From Strigops habroptila (Eukaryota > Chordata > Aves > Psittaciformes > Psittacidae), in contig NC_044282.2 of the NCBI RefSeq assembly GCF_004027225.2, forward strand, positions 64,593,725 to 64,657,724: a stretch of 64,000 bases of DNA, written 5' to 3'. How positions within the stretch are numbered: position 1 is the stretch's first letter; every line of letters starts with the position of its first letter. The notes beneath the pieces were generated by a model, which had not been told where the DNA came from, did not search any database, and saw nothing but the letters and a program-made list of their open reading frames with translations. This document shows positions 46,901 to 60,400 of this stretch, in pieces. A program made the translations under genes and the position numbers.

Positions 46901-49900
46901 CACTACAGGTAGTGATGAGGTCCAGGGAAGGATCAGACTCAACCACAAGAGCAGGTTGCAAAAACAAAGGGACGGGAAAAGAGCCCAAGAATTAACTCAT
47001 ATGAGTAAGATAGGGTGGAGTGCACATGTGATACTAACCTGTTAGTAAAATGGGTGGGATTGGTGGAGTGACAGCATTAATTAATTACTGTATACCCTTT
47101 CTGTAACCATGAGATTAAAAACAGGCCTCTTGTGTAGGACACAACTAAAGAAAAACAGACTGAGTGGTACTTAGCAAGGAGAAATGCTGTGAAAAAGCAT
47201 CTACCTGCCTTATGAAGTGATGAGGGAGAGAGGGGAGAGAAAAGATTGAGCAGGTGCCCTCAGTGGGCTAAATAGGTAAGAGGTCCAGGAGAAGAAATTG
47301 GACAGACTGGTTTTGTTTACGCTGGGTGTGGAGAAGCACCGGTGACTGTACTGTCCCATTGGGTCTCCGGTCCACTCCCATGGAGAAAGAATTGTCTTGA
47401 CAAAGAATTGGGAGTGTGTGGAGTAACAAAAAAGTGAAATAAATAAGAACAGAGATAAGGAAATGGAATGGAACCAAAAGAAACAACATGTGGTGGGAAC
47501 GGGATTTGGGGGCAGATGGGAAATTGAAGATGAAAAGTCTTTAAAAAGCAGATACAGTATTAGGTTGTTGTAGCAAGATACATGCTTTGGTCCTGTTGCA
47601 TTTTGTTTGTTTGACTAGTTTGTGAAAGTAATTAAATCGGGAATATTTCTATTTTTTTTAAATACAGGCTGTTTTCCTATGAAGTAAACTTACTGTTGAG
47701 GAAACAGTGAACAAAAACTGGTAACTACTATAAAATAAACATATGAATGACTTTTGGGATTACTTAGTGGAAAGTGATCTGAGAAATAATAGGGAGCTAA
47801 AAATTGATACTTTTTTTCCCCCTTAATTTAAGGGAGAGGAAAGAGTCCACTAAGATGAAAGCATGAGAAAAATTGACTACAGTGGGAGGTGCTTAGATTA
47901 GGCAAATGAATGTGGATGCAGTCTTTATTTTTTTTCCTTCCCTGAATACAGCAGGGAAAATGGAAGTGCTGCTCCGATTAAATGACATTGCATCAGGGTA
48001 AGCCATTAGAATCCATTAGCTTGTTTGTATAAAGGCTCAGGCCTTTGCTTCTAAATCCAGTTGGGAGGAGGAATTGGAGGACTTTGGATAAGGAAGGTAA
48101 ATGAGCTATAATTAATGCACAAATTATTGTGTTTGTCTTCTAGAAGATGGCATTCCTTTTTTCCTAAATAAAAACATTCTGCCTGTTGTTACTTGGACTG
48201 TCTGCACCTACTCTTGGATCCTTTCCCCCCTACCCAATTTTATTATGTATGCTTGAGTGAAATGTGTGTCTCGCTTCACTGGTGAGAATTCCTGACAATC
48301 CTTTCTGCTTTTCAGTGTTGGAAGTACTGAAAGCCGAAGTTCAAGAGTTTTGACTGGAGAATACAGGAAAAATGCAGGCTAGAGCTTAGTTAAAGCTTTT
48401 GCTTTAGGTATGCAATTCAACAAGGATCCCCATGCAGGTAGTTCTTAATTTTGGGCTTTGTGGTGTGGTAATGAGCAATCTAGCTCTTATCTAGTGCTGT
48501 TGTGGTGCTGATCTAGCTTGCAGTAAGCAGTTTACTCCCTGGTATCTGGCCTCCTTTCCTTTCCAGCTTATTAACACCTCATATGCATAAGATTTCAACT
48601 GTAGTTGTGTTTGCCTGAAGGCACCAATCCAAATGAGTTCACGTCTACACTGAACTATTTCCTTCTCAAAGAATAACCATGAAACCAACTTAGCAAGCAA
48701 ATAGGGCAGGGAGATCTGCTTAATGGGCCCTTTTTACAGACAGTAATGGAAAAGAGGTGGTCTGAAAGGAGGAATGTCAGTCAGCATGAGCACAAAACAT
48801 CACCAAATTCTCTTCAGCCTCTTCCTCTAACTTTTTAAAGCTGTTGCCCTGTTCCTTGCTGGATGAAGATGAGAGGAGTGGGAGTGACAACTTTAGTAAA
48901 GCGAATGCAGTTCTGGAAGCTAAGTCATGGCCAACAAGCCCTATGCTACTCAGACATCTGCTAGTGGTTTTCCCAAGAAGGGAAGTTGAATAAAGACAGG
49001 GTTGCTAAGAGCCACTCTTGATCTTAACCTCTCAGGAACAATTTGGTATCTCGTTTTCCTGTAGCTCCACATATTACAAACTGTATACTGAGAGACTTAA
49101 GCATATTTTCTAAATGTCAGGGATGATTGAGGACTAAGCAGGTCAGTTCTTTTTTTGTTGTGCTCAATCAGGTCTTTGGTTGCTACTCACAGTATAATAT
49201 TGGCTCAGCCTGCTCAAAGTAGTGTTTAAACAACGCTGGCTAGACTCTGCTGAGAGGTGGCTATTTGCACACCAGCCTTTTGAAAAGATTTACAATCTCT
49301 TTTCATTTATCGGTGAAAACACTTGTACCCTGTCTATCATCTGACTGAGCAAGGTGAGTTGGACATCAGCTGATCTTGGTGTGTCAGTCTTCACTTCAGG
49401 GTCTGTTAACATGTAAGTAAGAAACAAGTGTGTGTGATGTCAATTTTCTTCTGTATTTGTGTGTTATTGCAGTAATTTATTTTAACTGCCCTCTGGCCTA
49501 AGGACTTCAGACCATGAGTTATGTGCTTATAACTCAGCACCCTTCCCTGCTTCAGGGGCTGGGGCGCTTGGCAGCATGCAGCTTCTTTGCTCTCTGAAGA
49601 ACTGTAGAGGGAGGTCTCAAAACTTGCCCATGTAAGTTTATAGCCCAAATTTTCTGTTCAGCTCAGCACTAGCATGCTTGGTTTGTGGTACTATCACAGA
49701 GGCCTGGCAACGGTCACTCAGTTCTGACCACAGGTGTTTTGGGATGTCAGTGTTGTGGTGGCTCAAAGGGAATTCATTCAGCCCCAAAGGACAATGAAGA
49801 GATGGGATCTCTGCTTTTGGGATCTCTCCTGTTGCCGTAAAGTTACTGATCTTTGATCAGGTCCTTCTTTCAGTCTTACCCTGCTCTCTCTGGGAGGGGG

Positions 49901-52316
49901 GTTTGTATGAATACATACTGAATTTCCTGTTACCGATTTATCAAAATAGAAGTTTACACAATTTCAAATTTCATAGTGAAAAAATTCCAACTAATTTCTA
50001 GGCTCCTTGACTTGCCTGTGCTTGTCCAGCCAGTGACCTGTGTCATTTCCAGTCTTCCCAACTAAGCTCCCCATCTGAATGCATGCATCTTTCTTCCCTT
50101 GTTGTCATGTCTTTGTCCCCTCTATTCCATGTTGTTTCAGGTGTTGGTGGAGACAAAGTGCTTCCCTCTCCAGTAAACGTCGAGGTTTACTGAGAAACAG
50201 AAACACCTCTTTGGATTCACTGGAATGGTTGGATTTTCCTCCCTCTAGCAGATGGATTTGGGATGCCCTCAGACAGTAGTCTTAAGGTACTTTATGAGTT
50301 TATGGCTTTATGTTCAGTGACACACCCTTGGACTGTGGAGGAAAGAGACAGTTTGGACAGTGTTCACTGGGAAATCACCTGGGAATTTGGCTTTAAAAAT
50401 ACCCTAAACATCACTGGCTTGGAGGCTGGTTCAAACCATTTCGGTCAGTGGAGTAAGGGGTGGGGGGGAAGTGCTGAGCTGCGAATCAAGCTGTAAACTT
50501 TCTCATTGGTTTTAGAGTTAGCTTTTGTACTGTTGCTGCCATTGTATCTTCAAACTAAACTTCTCTGGGCAGATTTGGAGAGAATTTCTACAAGGGTTAG
50601 AAATAATCCCTAAATATATCCCTTCTTAGCTTTTAAAGCCAAGAGCCGCAGCTTGGTATTTGTTGTGGCTGTATTTTTGTGTCCCTTTCCACTCTTCCTC
50701 CATCCCTCTGGCTGAATTTTGACCGAATTCTGCTTTTTGCTGTTTATTCTGTGTGAGGGGGTTGTACATGATTCATTCGTTTCCTTGTGTGGCTGAAATG
50801 CATCATCTGTTTTTTCCCCACTACTCCTACCACTGCTACTGATATTCCTCCTCCAGAAAAGTTATCTCACGAATGTCTGAATTTTGTCATCTTTTGGGGA
50901 CATCACATGTGTGATGCCGGCAGACCAGCAAGAATGCGTGTGTGATGAGTATTTGATAGCCTTCTGTAAAACCTGTGACTTCCTTTTAAGAACACAAACC
51001 TTTCATTGTACAATAAATTTGAGCTGTAACTTCATCATCAACAGCGTTATCCTTCGAGTCACTTCTTTTGTGTTTTCTTACCTGTAAGCTCACTCAGGTT
51101 CTTAATGTTTTTGCTGCATTTTGTGCTCTTATTTTCCTCGTGTTCTGCAGCATTAGATTGTTAGTTGTGATAGAGGTGGAAACTGTTGTGCAATTTATGT
51201 TTGGTCTATATAACTACTCACCCAGGAAGGGAGGCTGGTATCAGTCATCTCTTTACAGAAATCAAACCAGAAAGCTCACCTTGTGAGTAGGGGCGAGATC
51301 AAAAATAGCCAATTTTAGGCCAAATTTTTACTGAGATTTGAAGTATTCTTCAGTAACATTATTGAAGAAAATAGAAGCATATTTTTGTACCTAGAGACCC
51401 CTTGTGTTTTCCAAAATCTCCATCACGTTTCTGATTGTCCCATATTCAAGCATATACAAATGATTTAAAAAAAACCAAAGAGGGGCAAAAATCCTCGGAA
51501 GCTTTCAGATAAGGAACAGCCAGGGTAAGGAATGATAGGCTAAGCTGAAGGAACAAATGACCCCTCGCTAAGACAGATGCCTTGTTATGCACAGTGTGAA
51601 GTGAGGGATTTCGTTTTAAGATGAAAAACCAAAGGAACTTGTCTGTTTTCCCTTCCCTTCAATCTTACTGGTATGTGAGGAAACAGACTTCTGCTTTAGA
51701 CATCGGTTTGGCAGCTGCCCAAGAGACCTGAGAGGGAGAATTTCATCATCTTGTTAGTTGTTGACTGCTTTGCTTATGCAAAAATAAATGCCAGAGAAGC
51801 CAGTGAATTGTTCTGGTTTTCTAAGTCTATCCTGCATGGTTTTGATATAATCCCAGGTGCTCAGGAAAAATATTAATGAGGTTTGGGTGAAGATAATCAA
51901 GATCACTATCAAAAAAGTTTAAACATAAGCCATGCTTTACTATACCTAGAAATTGGATAAGTTTCAAGAGAGGTGAGCTGCACAACGCAGCTCTGTCTGT
52001 GCCCTTTGGATTTCAGAGAGGTTCCTCGTTGGAATGAGTCAGAGAATTCTTGTTATTAGAGCTCTCATCCATTCTCTCTATAATATAACCTGGATTGCTC
52101 TAATTTACATTTGAGGAAGAGCTGTATTGAGCCATACCAAGGCTAGATGGGTCCTTCGGGCCCCTCAGTGGAAGCACAAAATGCTTCTGGTAGCTCAGGA
52201 GAGCCTTTAATCCAGTTTAGAAGTTGCTTCTAGACCATGGTGGTTAGTGACGAGCAACAAAAATACCTAAATATCTCCCAGGAATTTGTCTTGTCTTTTT
52301 TTTTTTTTGTTTTTAA

Positions 52317-52321
52317 ACTTC
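52317..52321. repeat. Target-site duplication, left copy (ACTTC)
   Basis: ACTTC immediately precedes the LTR and is repeated exactly at 52880-52884 immediately after it. This marks the staggered cut made at integration. Confidence 0.85.
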
Positions 52322-52879
52322 TGTCGTGGTTTAAGCCCAGCCAGTCACTCAGAACTATGCGGCTGCTCGCTCACTCCCCTCACCCTTCTCCCCCCCTTCT
52401 CCCAGAGGGATCGAGGAGAATCGAAAGAATGTAACTCCCACGGGTTGAGATAAGAACAGTTCAGTAACTAAGGTATAATACAAACCCACTACTGCTACCA
52501 CCAATGATAATAATGATAAGGGAAATAACAAAGGGAGAAAATACAATTGCTCACCACCTGCCGACTGATACCCAGCCCGACCCGAGCAGCGATCTGCCTT
52601 CCAGGTGACTCTCCCCAGTTTATACACTGGCCATGACATGCTGTGGTATGGAATACCCCTTTGGCTAGTTTGGGTCAGGTGTCCTGTCTCTGCTTCCTCC
52701 CGGCTTCTTGTGCCCCTCCTCACTGGCAGAGCATGAGACTGAAAAGTCCTTCATCACAGTAAACATTACTTAGGAACAACTAGAAACATTGGTGTGTTCC
52801 CAGGCAGAAAGTCAAAAAGACAGCACTGCACCAGCTACTAAGAAGGAGAAAAATGACTGCTACAGCTGAACCCAGGACA
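52322..52879 (-). mobile_element. Solo endogenous-retrovirus LTR, 558 bp
   Basis: The element begins TGTCGTGG and ends CCAGGACA, so both strands have the TG...CA ends of retroviral LTRs, and ACTTC is duplicated exactly on both sides. On the minus strand it reads from TGTCCTGG through a TATAAA box (+ strand TTTATA near 52619) to CCACGACA, so the LTR is in reverse orientation to B3GNT2. I recognise the sequence as an LTR family common in many non-galliform birds ('ggtttaagcccagccag', 'tatggaatacccctttggc'). A 5-bp duplication is typical of ERVL-type elements, but I cannot name the subfamily. No internal viral genes or second LTR are present, so it is probably the product of recombination between the two LTRs of a provirus. 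Confidence 0.88.
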
Positions 52880-52884
52880 ACTTC
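52880..52884. repeat. Target-site duplication, right copy (ACTTC)
   Basis: Exact copy of the five bases preceding the LTR, so neither flank has mutated since insertion. Confidence 0.85.
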
Positions 52885-54784
52885 ACTGCATGCTCTGGCA
52901 AGGAGCTCTGCAACATAATTATGTGCTGTATGAAAATTTGGTATCTGGCACTTGAAGAATGAGAAAATCATTAGTTGGCTGTCTCTGCTGTGAGTGGACG
53001 CAAGTACTAGCCCCCCTTCCTTGTCGAAGCCAGTAATCTATGTCTAAAAGCTGAAAGGGTTGACTTGTGCAGTAACACCTTGCTTTTGAGCAAAACACCA
53101 TGTTGTGAGACCTGTAGCAACCATGTAAGAACTAGTATGTATGTATGGTATACTATCACTGTTCTGTATCAGCTACTCTTACTTAGTAAAAGCTTGCAGT
53201 GCTACTGAAGAGCTCTGGGCATGGAGGAAAACATGCATTGAGGGAGGTGTTATCTCCTCAGAATCCATATGGAACACAGATTTAGTGTGAATGGTGTCTT
53301 TATTACCCTTTTGGAATGGACCATCCTCAGTAGGTTGATGGTACAGCTATGGGTGGTATGACTTAAAACCTGATGCCCTTGTGATCTTCTATTAACAAAG
53401 TATAACAGGAAACAAAGTTTTATAGGTGAAAGTTTTATAGGTGGCCTGTTACTGGTTACCTGATGCATTGAACAGAGCTTTTTTTCCTCCACGAAGTGTA
53501 CCTTCATGTGATCTGTGTCAGCAGTTCTTATTCAGTGATGGTTATCCATTTATTTTCCTCTAGCTTCCTGATTTTTAATTTCTGCCCTTTCTTCCTCATA
53601 GGAAAGCAAGATGAACCATTTTAGCTACAAGTAAAAGAATATTAAGTGTGAAAAAATTAGGTTCAGAGCTGCCGGAAAGTGAATGCCACAGTAGGAGCCT
53701 TATGGAGGAGTTGTCTTTGGGGCTCTAATTGGAGCATCTCAAAGGTTTTCAAAATATTCATGTTCGATCTAACTTTGGAACTGATTTCCTACTATTTGCT
53801 AGGCCAAAATTGCATTTACGTGTGCCAAAATTTGTCATATTCTCCAGCTCTCTTGTGTATCGCCTGAGCCATACTGTGTGATGTAGTTGCAGCTGTCTGC
53901 TAGAAAGTTTCCCTGCTCAACGAGAAGTGAAATGTGTGCCCATGTCTTGGGAGGAGGAACTGGCATGGACCCAGCAGCGTAATTCTTGGATGATGCCTGA
54001 TTCTCTATCCCACTTTCCAGGCGGCTCCAGCACACATGAGGGTCCTCTCACAAATGCACATGCTTTTTCCTTACTCTGAGCATGTTTTAGGGCAGGAGAG
54101 AACATAGACCTCCTGGTTCTGCTCTCAATCGGGTCATTAAGAGTGTAATATCCTTTCCCCTGGTTTATTTTTCCTTGTTCTCAGGTGGTCTGTTTTGGAT
54201 TTTCCCTGTTTCAGGATGTTGGCTGTATGTACCTGGTGTTTTAATGCCAGAGAGATCTGAATCATTCACTCGGGGTAATTAATACTGACCTAATTACACA
54301 GATGAGTTTTGCACTGAAATTTTTAATGGTACTTAATAATTAGAAGAGTTCTTCATTCCCCACCTCTATGATTCAGTCCTTTGCCTTTCGTGCCTCCAAA
54401 AAATAAGGGCACTTGATGAAATTAATTCTCTGTTTATTTTGTGTTGAGTAACTCTCCAGGGCCCTGTGGGTCCTGCCTGGAGAAGCAAAGGAACTTGCTG
54501 CAGTTGAACCTCTCAGCAGAGAAAGATGTGGTTGAATTCAACAACACTATATTGTGCCTCATCTAAACCAGGAGGAGGACATCAATTTGATCTCTGTGTA
54601 GGAGGTTGCAGATGTCAAACAGGAATAGGGAGACTCACAGGCTACGGCTTTATCTGTGGCTGTTGTGCACAAGCACTGTTTTCTGTTCAGGAAATCCTTG
54701 TCATGTTCACTAAATGGGAAGTATGTTAAAGATACATCTATATGTAAAATCTTATAAAAAAACTTTGTGTCTAGAGAGAAATTG

Positions 54785-55205
54785 TAGAATCATAGAATGG
54801 TTTAGGTCGGAAGGAACCATAAAAACCATTTAGTTCCAACCCTCTGCCATGGGCAGGGACACCTTCCACTAGACCAGGTTGCTCCAAGCCCCATCCAACC
54901 TGGCCTTGAGCACTGCCAGGGATGGGGCAGCCACAGCTTCTTCAACCTGTTCCATTGTCTCACCAGCCTCACAGTAAAGGATTTCTTCCTAATGTCTAAT
55001 CTAAATCTCCCCTCTGCCAGTTTAAATCCATTCCCCCTTGCTCTTGTAAAAAGTCCCTCTCCAGATTTCTTGTTGGCTCCTTTAGGTACTGGAAGACTGT
55101 TACAAGGTTTCCTGGGAGCCTTCTCCAGGCTGAACAAGCACAGCTTTCTCAGCCTGTCTCCATAGGAGAGGCGCTCCAGTGCTCTGATCATCTTCACGAA
55201 GGCTC
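54785..55205 (-). mobile_element. CR1 LINE 3' fragment, reverse, about 420 bp (longest in the window)
   Basis: The copy begins with the 'gaatcatagaatgg' tail and extends through 'ccatgggcagggacacct', 'ggatggggcagccacagc', 'tctaatctaaatctcccc' and 'ttctccaggctgaacaagc' to 'gctctgatcatcttcacg'. It therefore reaches further into the CR1 3' coding end than any other copy here. A 131-codon minus-strand frame with the words GNGFKL and LDIRKK is the decayed end of the element and not a host gene. Confidence 0.93.
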
Positions 55206-57079
55206 CTACATAGCCTGGTAGCGTTACCCTTTACCTCTTACTTTCTTTACCCTGAGGAGCGTGCAGGGTTATGTCCTAAAGCAGTGGAGTAAATGGGAGA
55301 AACCTGGATGATAAAGACCTCACCTCTTCCGGTTTCACCAGTCAGGGGAAAAAAGTGTTAGAGGCCAGCATGATTTCAGACCTACATCATGCCTGCAATA
55401 AGGCAGTTGCACACTCCAACCAGCAATCCAGCCAGTGAAGAATGAGGCTGTGCCCAGCCTCATAGATGAATTGAAGCAGTAAATGATGGACTTGACCCAC
55501 TGCACTCCTGCTGGCTGAGGCTTGCTGAAATGACTTCCCGTGTTCCTCTGCAGAGGAGAGAGGGAAGGAGGGTCTATAAACAAAGATAAAAAGCTTGGTC
55601 TGGGAGTCTTTGTTGTAAATGGAGAGCCTCCATTGCTGAGGGCACGCAGTGTCATCAGAGCCGGAAGGATTTCATGGTGAACTGCAACTTGGGAGCTGCA
55701 GGCAGGAACCATGGCCCACTGCTGCTTCCCAGGGAAAAACTGATGAAAAATCTGGTGGAAAACTGATGCACAGAAATATTAGAGTGACTATTTTCCCTGG
55801 GTCTGTATCTCTTCCATGAGTTCAAGTGAAGTACAGTGGTTTCAGAACCACTGTGGATAGCTTATTTGTAGACACAATGTGTGTTTATACCTCGCATGTC
55901 TCCAGGGGCTAAAAATCCACCAGAATACCCCTGTGGTTGTAGTTCTGTAAGGGTGAGCAGATAAACATGGTGCTTTGGGGCTGATGTTACTGTTTGTATC
56001 CCCAGAAGGGAATTCTGTGAAACGAAAAGGGCCTGAACTGTGCAAAAGAACTCTACAACAGGCATTTCCTTCAAGTCACGCAGCATTTGCTTAAATACAT
56101 GAGTCCTGCTTTAACATTGTATTAAACGTCCCTCCCACATACTTCTTTTTAAATTTCCCCTGTGTTTCTTCCTTTTATTTCTGGTCTGTTCTGAATATCC
56201 CGGTGTCTGGAATTTGTCTTTTATAATGATACATAATGTGGCGTGATGCCAGCTTCTGCTCCAGGGAATTTTTGCTCATGTTAAGATTTGAAAAACTTTA
56301 TAAACATATGCTTGGAGGAAAAATAGTCTGGTATTTAAGAAACAGGATAAAGAGAAGAGCTCAATGCTTTTACCACCTATGTCATATCCTCCTGGGCTGA
56401 TGTTTTTTGGGGGAAAGGGAGAACTTCTGAAACTCAGCTCCAGGATGCTTCCACACTGACTGATGGAGCTACTGCGGATAAAGAGAGCATCTGAGATGTG
56501 CTGTATAAATATAGGTAAAAATTCAGTGAAGAGCTTTTGTTCCTGACCTCTTGGGCATGCTCTGGCTTTGCTCGAAGAGTGAAGAGTAAAGATTTGAGAC
56601 ACATTTCTGAGAAGAGGCAAATGGTCTATAACAGAAATTAGACCTCTTATTTGGACCATCCTTCTCACTCAACATCTTTGGTCCCAGGCAGGTAAAACAT
56701 AGGACAGTTTCTTACAGGAACCAAGATGATTTTCAATATATTTATGCTGAACTCGAGGTGAGCAATTGGATAGGATAGCATGCTTAGGAGATGAAATTTC
56801 TGAAGGTGATGAAGAGGAGGACATGGGCAGCCTGGGGGGAGTTCAGAAGGGCTGCAGGAAGCCAAGTAAAATGGGAGGTAGATGTGAAAGAAGATAGGTG
56901 GAAGATGACACAGCAGGGGGAGAAGGTGCTGCTCTGGAATAGGACCTTGGGGTTGCTGTAGGTGGTGGGAAGTGATCAAAGCCAATTGTATACCAAACAT
57001 GGCAAGGAAAGGGACAGAGTATATCTCTGTGGCACTCTAAATCCGCGGTCCATCCATATCTTCAATAATGTACACGGTT

Positions 57080-57400
57080 TGGGTTTCCTCACCTAAAAAG
57101 GACAGAGGAGGACTGCAAAAGGTGCAGAAGGAGACAAGGATCCATACTGACAAGCTTCAGTTTAACTGGGGTATGAGTCTTGGATTTAGAAAGAAATGTC
57201 TGGAGAGGGTCATGACAGAGGGCCTGGAAAAGCAAGAAGTGGGGGTCTTCAAAGGGAGCCAGTCAGAGCCAGAAGAACAACAGAAACTAGTGGGTTTTTT
57301 AAATTCAGCAGGCAGTAGATCTGTGGAACTTCGTGTCTAAGGGGTTTTGGGTGCTAAACATATATATGGGCTCAAGGGGAAACTGGGCAAGTACTCGAAA
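57080..57400 (+). mobile_element. Possible ancient CR1-like LINE remnant
   Basis: The ordered words 'gaggactgcaaaaggtgcag', 'ttcagcaggcagtagatctg', 'tgtggaacttcgtgtctaag' and 'gggctcaaggggaaactggg' resemble the 3' region of old CR1/L3-type LINEs in amniotes. It is heavily diverged. The 90-codon open frame at 57068-57340 lies within it and is not credible as a gene. Confidence 0.4.
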
Positions 57401-60400
57401 AAGGGAGTCCCCTTCAGGAGGGTGGTATTTGTGTGGCCAGCGTCACTGACCAGAAACTATACCATGTCAGAAGACACCTGAGCTGAAAGCAGTTGAAGGC
57501 AGGACAGCACTTCAGGGCAAATACCTTTCGTGGTCATCTTCTTACTCTTCCCTGATCATTTCCTCATGACTGCTGTTGAAAGTGAAGACAGGGCTGGAGG
57601 CACCATTGTCCTGACCTGGTGCTGAATCCTATGTTCACATTCCATAGTGTTGTCAGGAGCCAGCCAAAAAACCCTTTTTCTTAATAAACAAAATTCCTAG
57701 CAATTACCAGCAGTATAACATGCAAGAACACCAACTCTGTAATAACTGCACAGATGATAATTATTTTCCTCATTTTCACAAGCCATTGCATGTAGGTAGT
57801 GCTCATTTACTTTGTTGTTTTCATTTTCCTGTAGCTCCCCAGAACGACAGTCCTAAAGCTCAGGCTTTTGAAGCAAGAATAACTGGCTCTGCAGACAACT
57901 TGCCAACTTCTTGAGTGAGAGTAAATGAGTGGAGAAAGCTGGTGTCACAGGGTGGTGGCTGTGCTTATTGCTCACATCTACTATTAACTTAATCCTTGAG
58001 GTTTACATCAGTAATGCTTTGGTTCTTGCTTCTTCCTTCCACAGGATACCATACCCTGGGAGAAAACAGTAAATGCTACTTCTCAGCTGGTTTTGCTGGC
58101 TGTGTAACTGCCTGGGAAGGAAAGGCTGCTTAGAAATGGGTAGGTGTTTTGCCTCAGTGTCTCGAGGGAGGGGATAGGATGGAATGGGCAAGCTGCCCTG
58201 CCCTACAGCTGCGCTCCTCACTTCTCACACAGGCTTCTGCTGCTCCATCCATCCATGTCCACATCCACGCACTGCTGGAGCACCCGCTGTTGTTCTGGAT
58301 GGAGATCGCTTGGCTCGGGAGGACACTTCAGCCCCAGCTTATGCTAGCTTTGTGTTACAGACAAGTTTTCATTAGGATGAGTGCCTGCTCTGTGAGGACA
58401 GTTAAGCTGGATTTCTCCCTGGCTGTATGATGCAAACTCAGCTGGGGATGAGGCCAGCAGGCAGGAGCTGGGGCTGAGCCACCAGCCAGAGCTTGGGGAA
58501 GCCAACAACGAGGGACCTGGCAGAGAAACCAGCCCAAGAGAGTGTGGGAGGGCTGGGAGTAAAGATGTATGTGTGACATAAAGCATATCTCAGTTGCCAG
58601 AGGGATTTGCAGAGAGGCTGGAGGAACATATTTAAGGTTGTTTGAGGTAACTTGACAGCTCTGGGCCAAGCTTTTTTGCAGACACTGGAGCATTCACATG
58701 CAAGTTGTCTTCCGAACCAGCACTTACATGGGAAGGACATTGTCCCTGAATGCTGGTGTGATGGCAGCTGGGGGATTCCCTGAGCAGCTCCCTGACCAAT
58801 GGAGCTAGAGGGCTGAAGTATGCTGGTAGGGCAGGAGCAGGCACTGTGTGCTCTGACCCCTGCCAAAGCTACAGAGCTGTGGGCACAGCGAAGCTGCTGG
58901 TGGGCTTCAAGTCTCAGCACATTTGAATAAATTATTTCAATAAATGCTTGTCCCTAAGCCCTCCCCCTCCAACCAAAGGTGCTGGCATGTCAGTGAAGTT
59001 TAGATTTGAGACTGCAACTCTTTTTATATGTATAAAAATTCCTATGTTATGATTTTACTCCATTAGGGCAAAATGCTGCATAAAAATTCCTATTTACAGG
59101 CATGAGGCAGCTGCTTTTCATTAGGATCATTTGCCATAAGTCAGAAATACTGCATTTAAAGAATGTGGTTGATTCTCTCAGTCCTGCTCCATGGTGATCT
59201 CGCTGCTGGGGTGAGGGTGGCAACCTGTTTTTCAACCAAATTGGGGCTGGACACCTCGAAACCTTGAAGACGTACAAGCCCCACAACACCCAGTCAAGCA
59301 CAAATGCCCCAACTGGGGAGATTTTTGGTGGTGCTGATGGCTAATAGACACCAGCCAATCTCACCAGGAGATGTAAAGTAAAGATGCAAGCTGTTTGTTA
59401 AAATACATACATATGCATTATCAGATGCAGAGTTCTCTCTTCCACAATATCCTCCCCAGCTCAATGTGGATGGCTGATAGGAGCATCCTCCTCTGCAGCA
59501 GCCCAGGCACTCACAGCCCAATTGCTTGTAATAAAGACCCAGAGAAGTGGCGTTCAAGCTACTGTTTCACAAATACCCTTTCCAAGCATACCTCTTACTG
59601 ACTCTTTAATTTCCAAAGCTATGAAGGGCTGCTGCAATGTTTGCTTGGTCTATTTATTTTTTAACCAACCACCATCCTGGTTTACTCCAGGTGGGATGTT
59701 ACTGTTCCTTTTGGGAGCTGCTGTGGCTGCTGGCAGTCATTCAGCCAATGCAAGCTGTTGTTCAGATGGGTTTTTGCTCCCAAGCTCCTTCACAGCCCAG
59801 CCAACCAGGAGAGCAAGGAAGTGTCACACACCAGACACGGGCCAGCTCTTTGGCGCGGCTGCCATTTCTAACATCTGGATTCCTTTACGTGAAGTCATTA
59901 GCAGAAGTAAAAGAGAGTTCAGGCAGAAGGGAGGGGAAATTCCCCTTTGACAGCTCTTCCAGTCTGTTGTTTGAGGACGTTTATGTTACTGGCTTAGTCA
60001 TTTGAACATCCTGCTGGAGGAATTGGATGAGATTCTGATTTTCTCTCAAAGAGCTGATGTTGAGGGTGGTGGCTGCTGCCAGCACAGACCCAGTCATTAC
60101 CCCTATGAGTGCACACAAAGCATCTGGGATTCAACCTTTCAGGCTGAGCTCATGTCTGCCTTGAAATCGGGCAGGGTTTTGCCACCAGCTTTGCTGAACA
60201 ACCTCAGTGCATGCAACAGGTTGTTTCTGAGCAGCCCATTCCCCAAGGGCTTTCCACCAAAATATCTGACTTCTGGCTGAAGCAGGCAGCAACATGGCCT
60301 GTACCTGGATGGTTTCCAAAGACAGTGTTTGGGATCTGTTTTCTCCCTGCGCAGAGCAGTAAGAAGGATCCATCTCTTTTATTGCCTTTGCTGCTGCAGT

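Noticed and set aside
54802..55197. 131-codon minus-strand open frame resembling peptides in databases
   Set aside because: It is the decayed 3' end of a CR1 LINE (words GNGFKL, LDIRKK). Such frames are often mis-annotated as hypothetical proteins.
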